Below, piece by piece: positions 44,396 through 51,976 of a stretch of 64,000 nt of DNA. Origin of the DNA: CAZIZT01 sp964544085 (lineage in GTDB: Bacteria; Campylobacterota_A; Desulfurellia; Desulfurellales; Hippeaceae); contig CAZIZT010000028.1 of assembly GCA_964544085.1 (NCBI GenBank), forward strand, positions 49,386-113,385. Reading direction: 5' to 3'. The position numbers and the translations under genes were made by a program. Within the stretch, counting starts at the first letter, position 1. Each line of letters begins with the position of its first letter. The notes below the pieces were generated by a model that was given only the letters and a program-made list of their open reading frames with translations, had not been told where the DNA came from and did not search any database.

Positions 44396-45452
44396 ATTCA
44401 TAAACCACTTCCACGAACTCATCAACCAACCTGTCTTCTTTAACCTTTTTGATGATTTTACCCTTTTTAATGATCAACCCAAAATGCCTGCCACCAGCTA
44501 TGGCGACATCGGCCTCTTTCGATTCGCCCAGCGCATTGACAACACATCCCATAACCGCAACACGAATAGGCTTGCGTATACCAGAGAGCCTTTTTTTAAG
44601 CTCCTCAACGAGACCTATCAGGTCTATCTCTATTCTACCACAAGTTGGGCATGAAACAAAGTCTATTGATTGCTTCTTTTTCAAATTAAGACAGTTCAAT
44701 AGCTCATAACAAGCATCCACCTCTTTTTCTGGTGGTTCGCTGAGAGATATTCTTATTGTATCGCCAATGCCTTCCCTCAACAGAACGGAAAGGGCGGCTG
44801 TTGATTTTATTAAACCCTCCGGAGAGGATCCAGCTTCCGTTACACCAAGATGCAACGGGTAGTCGATGAGCCGGGATATCTTTTCGTTGCAGAGAATCGT
44901 TGTTTTAACATCAGAGGATTTGATTGACACCTTCATCTGTGTAAAGCCTGTTTCCTCTATGCGTTTTACCCATCTGTAAGCGCTTTCCACCAGTGCATCA
45001 GCGGTTGGACCCAGGTATTTGTCGAGCAAATCTTTCTCAAGAGATCCGCTGTTTACGCCAATTCTGATAGGTATATTGCGCTCGGTGCATACTTTTAGTA
45101 TCTCCTTTGTCTTTTCAAAAGAACCGATATTGCCTGGATTGATTCTAATGCAATCTGCACCGGCTTCTACTGATGCAATGGCAAGTCTGTAATCAAAATG
45201 AATATCTGCAATTACTGGTATTGGCGCAAGCCTTTTTATCTCTTTCAGGGCTGATGCAGCTTCCTTGTCCACGATGGCAACACGTACAATCTCACACCCA
45301 TGCTCCTTCAGGCTATTTATTTGTGAGACGGTTGCTGGAATGTTGCGCGTATCGGTGTTTGTCATGGACTGAACCACTATCGGTGCTCCACCACCTATTT
45401 TCACACCGCCTACGTTTATCTGCCTTGTCTTTTTTCTCTTTATCCAGCTCAC
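44376..45452 (-). CDS. ispG: 4-hydroxy-3-methylbut-2-enyl-diphosphate synthase
   Basis: 358 residues. [4Fe-4S] enzyme converting MEcPP to HMBPP in the MEP isoprenoid pathway. GGAPIVVQSMTNTDT, DIHFDYRLA, RINPGNIG, the cluster cysteines in SCPTCGR and GCVVNALGES are intact. Dxr lies two genes upstream, so two MEP steps share the operon with UppS. Overlaps rseP by 4 bases. Confidence 0.96.
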   Translation of the reverse strand: MSWIKRKKTRQINVGGVKIGGGAPIVVQSMTNTDTRNIPATVSQINSLKEHGCEIVRVAIVDKEAASALKEIKRLAPIPVIADIHFDYRLAIASVEAGADCIRINPGNIGSFEKTKEILKVCTERNIPIRIGVNSGSLEKDLLDKYLGPTADALVESAYRWVKRIEETGFTQMKVSIKSSDVKTTILCNEKISRLIDYPLHLGVTEAGSSPEGLIKSTAALSVLLREGIGDTIRISLSEPPEKEVDACYELLNCLNLKKKQSIDFVSCPTCGRIEIDLIGLVEELKKRLSGIRKPIRVAVMGCVVNALGESKEADVAIAGGRHFGLIIKKGKIIKKVKEDRLVDEFVEVVYEYAKEMD

Positions 45453-46540
45453 TTTGAGACGTGCTCTATGCGCTTTTCAATGTACTTGGTTACTCCATAA
45501 CGCTTGAAATCGTTGAAAAAGGCAAAAAGCATAAGTGCAATGAGGATTGCCATGCCTATTCTCTGGAAATTCTCCTGCACCCTTTCACTCACAGGTTTTC
45601 CTCGTATTGCTTCTATTGTGAAGAACATCAGATGGCCACCATCGAGTACAGGAATGGGCAGTAGATTAAGTATTCCCAGGTTGATGCTTATTATGGCAGC
45701 AAAAATGAGGAATGCCGCAAGACCTGTTTGAGCCGCTTTTGATGCGATATCCACGATCATTATAGGCCCACCGACACTACTTGATGGTATAGCCCTTTCA
45801 AGGAGCCTCACAATACCTACGAGTGTCACCTTGGTGATGTATATGGTTTTCTTTATGCCGACATCGATGCCCTCGATCGGATTGTAGCGAACGGTGACCA
45901 TCTTTCCGCTTGGCAGTATGCCTATCAAGCCAACGGTTCTTTCATATCCAAGCAGGTCTTTTATCTTTGTGGGCTTTGGTGTTACTCTAACGTTGATTGT
46001 CTTTCCTTTCCTTTTCACAGTTAGGGTGATGGTTTTGCCCGGGAATTGCTTGATTATCTTTGACATCTCTTCCCATGTTTTTACTTTTTTGCCATTTATA
46101 GCAACAATTGTATCCATCGGCCGCAGACCAGCTGTGTAGGCAGGCGAATCTTTTTGAACCTTGCCGATCTGTGGTGCAAGCGTTTGAACACCTATTGAGT
46201 ATGCTACGGCGAAAAACAGAATGGCTGATGCTATGTTGAAAAAAGGTCCAGCAAAGACTATAAACATACGTTTCCATACAGGCTGGGCAAAGAAGGCTCC
46301 TTCTGTATCATCAGGATTGCGTTCATCGATCTCTTCACCCTTCATTTTTACGTATCCACCAAGCGGTATAAGCGACAGCGCATACTCTGTTTTGCCTGGC
46401 TTAAAACGAAACAGGATAGGACCAAAGCCGATTGAGAAGCGAATAACCTCCACTCCGAGCATTCTTGCTGCAATGAAGTGGCCAAATTCATGGATTATGA
46501 TCATTGCAACAAGACCGAGAATGCCGTACACCCAGCCCAT
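45449..46540 (-). CDS. rseP: Site-2 (M50) membrane metalloprotease RseP
   Basis: 363 residues. Zinc motif HEFGH at 17-21 in the first membrane helix; PDZ domain (about 110-200, SPAYTAGLRPMDTIVAINGKKV); C-terminal NLLPIPVLDGGH gives the third zinc ligand Asp. Performs intramembrane cleavage of anti-sigma factors or signal peptides. Only one PDZ domain is clear, as in many non-enteric RseP. Lies between dxr and ispG in the conserved frr-uppS-cdsA-dxr-rseP order. Confidence 0.95.
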   Translation of the reverse strand: MGWVYGILGLVAMIIIHEFGHFIAARMLGVEVIRFSIGFGPILFRFKPGKTEYALSLIPLGGYVKMKGEEIDERNPDDTEGAFFAQPVWKRMFIVFAGPFFNIASAILFFAVAYSIGVQTLAPQIGKVQKDSPAYTAGLRPMDTIVAINGKKVKTWEEMSKIIKQFPGKTITLTVKRKGKTINVRVTPKPTKIKDLLGYERTVGLIGILPSGKMVTVRYNPIEGIDVGIKKTIYITKVTLVGIVRLLERAIPSSSVGGPIMIVDIASKAAQTGLAAFLIFAAIISINLGILNLLPIPVLDGGHLMFFTIEAIRGKPVSERVQENFQRIGMAILIALMLFAFFNDFKRYGVTKYIEKRIEHVSK

Positions 46541-46541
46541 T

Positions 46542-47693
46542 TTATCCTCCGGTAAAATCTTTCTCTATGAGTTTACGTATCTGATTTTCTATATCCACCG
46601 TTTGCTGTTCAAGTTCAAATATGTTTCCTGGTAGATGGTCAACAAACTTTTTTAGTGCCAATTCGAGCAGTCGAAATATGTCTTTGAAAGCTATTTTGCC
46701 CTCAAGAAAATACTCTACAGCCACCTCATCTGCAGCGTTTAGCACAGCTGCCGCATTTGTTTCTTCCTTGCGCAGGGCTTCATATGCGAATTCTATTGTG
46801 GGGAATTTTTTAGTATCGGGCTTTTCAAAACTCAACGTTCCTATGCTCGCAAGGTCTATCGTCAGATCGAGCGGTATTCTCTCGGGCTTTGTTAATGCAT
46901 AGGCTATCGGTATCCTCATATCAGGATATGCCATTTGAGCCATGATCGATCCATCGATAAACTCCACCGCAGAGTGAATAATGCTCTGTCTATGGATGAG
47001 AACCTTTATTTTCCGGGGATCCAGATCGAACAACCATCGTGCTTCAATTATTTCAAAGCCTTTATTCATCATCGTAGCCGAGTCAATTGTGACCTTTTTG
47101 CCCATTGACCAGTTGGGATGTTTCAATGCCTCATCGACGGTGATATCAGCAAAATCGTCTCTGTCTATGAAAGGTCCGCCGGATGCTGTTAATATTACGG
47201 ACTTAACTAAACGTTTTTCCTTTCCCTCAAGACACTGATAAATCGCAGAGTGTTCCGAGTCCAGTGGTACTATCTCAAGTGAGTACCTTTTACACAGATC
47301 CAGAATCAGTTTGCCTCCAATTACCAGGCTCTCCTTGTTTGCAAGAGCCAGTTTTTTGGTGTTGCTAAGAACCGTATAGGTGGGAAGCAACCCGGCAGTG
47401 CCAACCAGAGCATTGACAAACAGCGTAGCTTCATCTATGTTGCACAGTTGCAGCAATCCTTCTTTGCCCTTGAAGAAGGTAATTTCAGGGTACTGACTGT
47501 GTAGTTGATCGATATCTATGCCCTTACCGCAGCAAACGTAGCGTGGTTTGAAGCGTTCTATCTGCTTTACTGCTTCATTCAGGTTTCTATTGAAGCTTAT
47601 GCCTATGAGTTTGTGATTTTTGAGGCGTCCAAGCACGTCAAGGGTGTTTCTGCCTATGGAGCCCGTTGAACCCAGAACTACAACATTTTCCAT
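46542..47693 (-). CDS. dxr: 1-deoxy-D-xylulose-5-phosphate reductoisomerase
   Basis: 383 residues. NADPH-dependent second step of the MEP pathway. VVLGSTGSIGRNTLDV is the cofactor loop; ANKESLV, PLDSEHSAIYQCL, LTASGGPF, HPNWSMGKKVTIDSATMMNKG and HRQSIIHS are the catalytic and metal motifs. Overlaps cdsA by 16 bases. Confidence 0.97.
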   Translation of the reverse strand: MENVVVLGSTGSIGRNTLDVLGRLKNHKLIGISFNRNLNEAVKQIERFKPRYVCCGKGIDIDQLHSQYPEITFFKGKEGLLQLCNIDEATLFVNALVGTAGLLPTYTVLSNTKKLALANKESLVIGGKLILDLCKRYSLEIVPLDSEHSAIYQCLEGKEKRLVKSVILTASGGPFIDRDDFADITVDEALKHPNWSMGKKVTIDSATMMNKGFEIIEARWLFDLDPRKIKVLIHRQSIIHSAVEFIDGSIMAQMAYPDMRIPIAYALTKPERIPLDLTIDLASIGTLSFEKPDTKKFPTIEFAYEALRKEETNAAAVLNAADEVAVEYFLEGKIAFKDIFRLLELALKKFVDHLPGNIFELEQQTVDIENQIRKLIEKDFTGG

Positions 47694-48454
47694 AAAACCA
47701 ATATATATACGAAGAAAGATGCAAATGCAACACTGTCAAGCCTGTCTAAAACTCCGCCGTGACCGGGTATCAGGTTGGACGAGTCTTTTTTGTTGAAGGC
47801 GCGTTTTATCACTGACTCAGAAAGATCCCCAAATATACCAGTGATGTTGGCGATGAGACCTATCTCAATCGATAGCGCTGTATTTATCTTAAAAACAGAT
47901 CCGAAAATGATTGCAGCAACCACACCGGTGAAAACGCCACAAACTGCTCCCTCTACGGTTTTGCCAGGGCTTATAGACACAGCAAGCTTGTGTTTGCCAA
48001 AAACCCTGCCACAAAAATAGGCGAAACTATCCCCGACCCAGATGGAGACGAGCATAAGCATCAGCAAGATGCGTGCACCTTTAAGTTCTACCAGCATGTA
48101 CATGAAACTATAAAGGGAGATGTAGAGTATACCACTGAAGTAGTAGTGCTGTTTGAGGACCTTTTCCTTTTGTGTGCTTGAGAATCCTTGGACGAGATGT
48201 ATCATGAAGATGAAAATAAGCGTGTAGAATGAGAGTATCCGATAGAATAGGAGCATGTAAACAAAAAGCGCACCGCTTGCCAGATAAATGGTTTTTTCGG
48301 TTGAGAAACCCGTATCATCCATATTCAGCCACTCTGCATATGCCAGTATGGAGACGATAAAGATAAACATGGCAAAGTAGAGAGGGTTTGCAAACAGTAC
48401 CAGCCAGACAAGCAGCGGTACCAGAACAGCTGCAGATAGAACACGTTTGATCAT
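47678..48454 (-). CDS. cdsA: Phosphatidate cytidylyltransferase
   Basis: 258 residues, about eight membrane helices. Makes CDP-diacylglycerol from phosphatidate and CTP. The family signature SESVIKRAFNKKDSSNLIPGHGGVLDRLDS is near the C-terminus (shown in part: KKDSSNLIPGHGGVLDRLDS). The product feeds PgsA, encoded later in the same operon. Overlaps uppS by 4 bases. Confidence 0.95.
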   Translation of the reverse strand: MIKRVLSAAVLVPLLVWLVLFANPLYFAMFIFIVSILAYAEWLNMDDTGFSTEKTIYLASGALFVYMLLFYRILSFYTLIFIFMIHLVQGFSSTQKEKVLKQHYYFSGILYISLYSFMYMLVELKGARILLMLMLVSIWVGDSFAYFCGRVFGKHKLAVSISPGKTVEGAVCGVFTGVVAAIIFGSVFKINTALSIEIGLIANITGIFGDLSESVIKRAFNKKDSSNLIPGHGGVLDRLDSVAFASFFVYILVLWKML

Positions 48455-49158
48455 AAGCCACCGAACCGTCTTTTCCTGTGCTTAAATTCATCGATAGCGG
48501 CGATCAGGTCTTTTTCGTCGAAATCTGGCCAGTACTTGTCCATGAAAACAAACTCAGCATACGAGCATTGCCACAGCATGAAGTTACTGATCCGCTTCTC
48601 ACCACCGGTTCTAATCAGGAGGTCCACGTCGGGTAGATCATGACTAAAAAGGTGCTCGGAGACAGTTTTTTGTGTAATCTCCTCTGGCTGGAGCAGACCG
48701 TCCTTTACCTTCTGAGCTATTCTTTTACAGGCGGTTGTTATCTCCATCTTTGATCCATAATTCAAGGCGAGGGTAAGGCACATTCTGTCGTGATTTAGGG
48801 TTTTCTCCATAAGCCTTTGGATGATACTTTTCGTTTTTGGCGAAAAAGAGCTAAGATCACCAATTACATTGAACCGGATGCGGTTTTCGTTTAGCAGGTG
48901 TTCCTGCTTTCTCAAATGCGTATTTAAGAGGCTCATAAGGAAGCGTACCTCAGAGGGTGGCCGCTTCCAGTTTTCTGTGGAGAAAGCATACAGTGTTAAG
49001 TACTCTATGCCTATCTTTGCGCATACCCTTGTAATTTTATCGACAACCTGCGATCCAACAAAGTGACCGTAGGTTCTTTTTTTGCCTTGTGCAAGTGCCC
49101 ACCTGCCGTTGCCATCCATGATAATGGCAACGTGGTGCGGAAAATTCTCATGAGCCAT
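48451..49158 (-). CDS. uppS: Undecaprenyl diphosphate synthase (cis-prenyltransferase)
   Basis: 235 residues from the ATG at 49158; a TTG one codon upstream is less likely. D15 in AIIMDGNGRW is the catalytic Asp; TYGHFVGS, TLYAFSTENWKR and DLLIRTGGEKRISNFMLWQ follow. Makes the C55 lipid carrier for peptidoglycan, LPS and glycan assembly. TGATG overlap with frr. Confidence 0.96.
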   Translation of the reverse strand: MAHENFPHHVAIIMDGNGRWALAQGKKRTYGHFVGSQVVDKITRVCAKIGIEYLTLYAFSTENWKRPPSEVRFLMSLLNTHLRKQEHLLNENRIRFNVIGDLSSFSPKTKSIIQRLMEKTLNHDRMCLTLALNYGSKMEITTACKRIAQKVKDGLLQPEEITQKTVSEHLFSHDLPDVDLLIRTGGEKRISNFMLWQCSYAEFVFMDKYWPDFDEKDLIAAIDEFKHRKRRFGGL

Positions 49159-49715
49159 CAAACAGAAGCAATCTCTTTCTCTTTGGCTTTGGTAAGCTCG
49201 TCTATCTTCTTTACGTCCTCATCGAGCAACTTCTGTATCTCTTTTTCCAGTTTTCTTGCTTCGTCCTCACTCAGTACCTTTTCCTTTTCCATATCCTTGA
49301 TTGTTTTATTGGATTTCTTTCTTGCATTTCTCAAAGCGACCTTATATTTCTCGCTTTCCTGTTTTAGCAGCTTGATAATCTTCTTCTTATCCTCTTCTGT
49401 CATGGGTGGTATGTTGATTTTGATCGTTTTTCCATCGTTTTGAGGAGTAAATCCCAGATTGGATTTCAATATTGCCTTCTCAATGTTTTTGATGATCGAG
49501 GCGTCCCAGGGTTGTATTGTAACGGTTGAGGCATCGGGAGTGGAGAGTGTGGCAAGCTGTTTCAGTGGCATTGTCTGACCGTAGGTTTCCACTATGATGT
49601 TCTCAAAAATAGCTACATGAGCCCTGCCTGTTTTTACGGTGGCAAGGTACTTTTTGTAAGAGGCAAGTGTTTTTTGCGACGCCTTTTTATAATCGTCTAT
49701 CACCGATTTCTCCAT
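49158..49715 (-). CDS. frr: Ribosome recycling factor
   Basis: 185 residues, full length. Splits post-termination ribosomes together with EF-G. LATVKTGRAHVAIFENIIVETYGQ and TPDASTVTIQPWD are the family core; the C-terminal half is a three-helix bundle. GAAGGAGGGAG precedes the ATG. A 29-base gap separates it from pyrH. Confidence 0.97.
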   Translation of the reverse strand: MEKSVIDDYKKASQKTLASYKKYLATVKTGRAHVAIFENIIVETYGQTMPLKQLATLSTPDASTVTIQPWDASIIKNIEKAILKSNLGFTPQNDGKTIKINIPPMTEEDKKKIIKLLKQESEKYKVALRNARKKSNKTIKDMEKEKVLSEDEARKLEKEIQKLLDEDVKKIDELTKAKEKEIASV

Positions 49716-49744
49716 TACTCCCTCCTTCTTTTTTAAAAGAGAGA

Positions 49745-50458
49745 TTATTTAACGATTGTACCCACGTTATTGCCGGTGATTATGCGTTTCAGGTCGCCGT
49801 AGTTTTTGATATTGAATACGATAATGGGCATGCTGTTTTCCATGCACATGGAGATTGCCGTTGAGTCCATCACCTTCAGGTTCTTATCCAGCACCTCTAT
49901 ATACCTGATCTCTTTGATCTTTGTAGCGTTTTGGTAGATCTCAGGATCCTTATCGTATACGCCGTCTACCTTGGTTGCCTTCAGTATAACCTCAGCGCCA
50001 ATCTCCATTGCCCTTAACGATGCCGCAGTGTCTGTGGTAAAGTAAGGGTTGCCCGTGCCAGCGACAAATATTACAACGCGCCCTTTCTCTAAGTGCCTTA
50101 GCGCCCGACGCCTGATATAGGGTTCAGCTATCTCTCGCATCTCAATGGCGCTTAGAACCCTGGTCTGGACACCGATCTTTTCCAGTGCATCCTGAAGCGC
50201 CAATCCGTTTATAACCGTTGCCAGCATACCCATGTAATCGGCGCTTGCCCTGTCCATACCCATGGACGCACCCTTGACGCCTCTGAATATGTTGCCTCCG
50301 CCTATTACAACGGCAATATCTACACCCAGATCCTTTACCTCTTTTATCTGTTTGGATATGGATTGAATCGTCTCTTCACAGATACCATAAGAAAGGGAGC
50401 CCATAAGGGCCTCCCCACTTAATTTTAAGAGAATTCTGGAATAGACGGGCTTATCCAT
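49745..50458 (-). CDS. pyrH: Uridylate kinase
   Basis: 237 residues. Phosphorylates UMP to UDP. RILLKLSGEALMG, VVIGGGNIFRG, ADYMGMLATVINGLALQDAL and FVAGTGNPYFTTDTAASLRA are the amino-acid-kinase-fold motifs of PyrH. The ATG follows the tsf stop directly (TAGATG) with the ribosome site in the end of tsf. Confidence 0.97.
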   Translation of the reverse strand: MDKPVYSRILLKLSGEALMGSLSYGICEETIQSISKQIKEVKDLGVDIAVVIGGGNIFRGVKGASMGMDRASADYMGMLATVINGLALQDALEKIGVQTRVLSAIEMREIAEPYIRRRALRHLEKGRVVIFVAGTGNPYFTTDTAASLRAMEIGAEVILKATKVDGVYDKDPEIYQNATKIKEIRYIEVLDKNLKVMDSTAISMCMENSMPIIVFNIKNYGDLKRIITGNNVGTIVK

Positions 50459-51058
50459 CTACTCCTCTCCCACCTTGAAGCGTGCAAATCTTCTCACAAC
50501 GATGTTCTCGCCAAGCTTGGCTATAGCGTTTTCAACCAGGTTCCTGACCTTAATGCTTGTATCTTTGATGAATGGTTGCTCAAGGAGGCAGACCTCTTCG
50601 AAGTATTTGTTAATCTTGCCCTCAACGATTTTATCCAGCACATTCTCGGGTTTGCCCTGCGCCCTGAGCTGTTCCTTCTGAATCTGTTTCTCCTTTTCTA
50701 TCACCTCTTCTGGCACATCTTCCCTGGATACATAAAGCGGATCACTGGCTGCTATCTGCATGGCTATGTCTTTGCATAGATTTGTGAAGTCATCGGTATT
50801 TGCAACAAAATCTGTTTCGCAGTTGATCTCCACAAGTACACCTATCTTACCACCGGCATGTATGTAGGCATATACCTTGCCCTCCTTGGCTACTCTGCCA
50901 GCCTTTTTCTTTGCGCTGGCAAGACCCATCTCCCTTAGTTTCTCTATAGCTTTCTCCATATCTCCGCCGGTTTCCACAAGAGCCTTCTTGCAGTCCATCA
51001 TACCGGCGCCGGTTCTATCCCTTAGTTCCTTGACCATTGCAGCTGTTATTTCAGCCAT
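50459..51058 (-). CDS. tsf: Elongation factor Ts (short form)
   Basis: 199 residues. Exchanges GDP for GTP on EF-Tu. LRDRTGAGMMDCKKALVETGGDMEKAIE is the N-terminal signature and INCETDFVANTDDF the core; the second core subdomain is reduced, giving a length similar to thermophile EF-Ts rather than the E. coli 283 residues. Four bases after rpsB. Confidence 0.96.
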   Translation of the reverse strand: MAEITAAMVKELRDRTGAGMMDCKKALVETGGDMEKAIEKLREMGLASAKKKAGRVAKEGKVYAYIHAGGKIGVLVEINCETDFVANTDDFTNLCKDIAMQIAASDPLYVSREDVPEEVIEKEKQIQKEQLRAQGKPENVLDKIVEGKINKYFEEVCLLEQPFIKDTSIKVRNLVENAIAKLGENIVVRRFARFKVGEE

Positions 51059-51062
51059 TATC

Positions 51063-51836
51063 TTACTCCTCCTCTTCTTCTTCGGCTTCTATTTTCTCTT
51101 CCCTGCCTTTTTCAAACTCTTCTTCATCCTGCTTTTCTGCAAGCTCTTTTTCGTATCTATCCTTGCCCTGTCTGATGGCTTCAGCCATCTTGGTGGCTAT
51201 AAGCTTTATGGATCTGATTGCATCGTCGTTACCTGGTATTATGTAGTCGATGGGGTCTGGATCACAGTTTGTATCCACAAGGGCAACAATCGGTATACCC
51301 AGCTTATTAGCTTCCTTTACTGCAAGCTCTTCCTTTTTAACATCGATGATGAGCACAGCATCGGGCAGCTTCTCCATCTCTTTGATACCACTGACGTATC
51401 TCTGTAGTTTTTCCTTTTTCTTGCGGAGGATCTTCTGTTCCTTCTTGGTATAGTTTTCGATCTCTCCTGTTTCTTCCATCTCCTCAAGTCTCTTTAGATT
51501 TTCGATACTCTTTCTGATTGTTTTGAAGTTGGTAAGAAGACCGCCCAGCCATTTCTCGTTCACATACGGCATTCCGCAGGATGTTGCGGCTTCCTTGATC
51601 TCCTCTTTGCCCTGTTTCTTGGTGCAGACGAACAGGATTGTTTTGCCCTGGGATGCGAGGTTTTCAATAAATTCATACGCCTTGTCGAAGTAGACGATTG
51701 TCTTTTGAAGATCGATGATGTGGATGTCTTTTCTCGCCGCAAAGATAAACGGCTTCATTTTGGGGTTCCAGCGTTTTGTTTGATGTCCGAAATGGACGCC
51801 TGCTTCCAGAAGCTCCTTCATAGTAACGTGAGCCAT
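51063..51836 (-). CDS. rpsB: Small ribosomal subunit protein S2
   Basis: 257 residues. HVTMKELLEAGVHFGHQTKRWNPKMK is the family start and PDAVLIIDVKKEELAVKEA and GNDDAIRSIKLI follow. A Glu-rich tail (last 20 residues) extends it. The ribosome site AGGAGG is just below a structured leader. First gene of a roughly 15-kb minus-strand series. Confidence 0.98.
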   Translation of the reverse strand: MAHVTMKELLEAGVHFGHQTKRWNPKMKPFIFAARKDIHIIDLQKTIVYFDKAYEFIENLASQGKTILFVCTKKQGKEEIKEAATSCGMPYVNEKWLGGLLTNFKTIRKSIENLKRLEEMEETGEIENYTKKEQKILRKKKEKLQRYVSGIKEMEKLPDAVLIIDVKKEELAVKEANKLGIPIVALVDTNCDPDPIDYIIPGNDDAIRSIKLIATKMAEAIRQGKDRYEKELAEKQDEEEFEKGREEKIEAEEEEEE

Positions 51837-51851
51837 ACAAATTCCTCCTGT

Positions 51852-51908
51852 AAAAGGATTTTTCCTCCACCCGGCTGTTTTTGCCCTGCGTACTGCAGGG
51901 ATCCTTTT
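51852..51908 (-). promoter_or_regulatory. Structured 5' leader of rpsB
   Basis: On the transcript AAAAGGAT (complement of 51901-51908) pairs exactly with ATCCTTTT (complement of 51852-51859). Inside, CCCTGC-AGTAC-GCAGGG (51884-51900) forms a hairpin stacked on the 5' arm. The element ends a few bases before the Shine-Dalgarno, as expected for autogenous control by S2. Folding is read by eye; regulation is inferred from other bacteria. Confidence 0.6.
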
Positions 51909-51942
51909 GTTAAGGGCCGGATGTGAGTTATACCGAGTAGTG

Positions 51943-51971
51943 TTTATACATTACGCATGCGAATTTTACAA
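51943..51971 (-). promoter_or_regulatory. Sigma-70-type promoter of the rpsB operon
   Basis: Minus-strand TTGTAA (51966-51971), a 17-base spacer and TATAAA (51943-51948). Predicts a leader of about 100 bases containing the stem structure above. Confidence 0.7.
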
Positions 51972-51976
51972 GCCTT

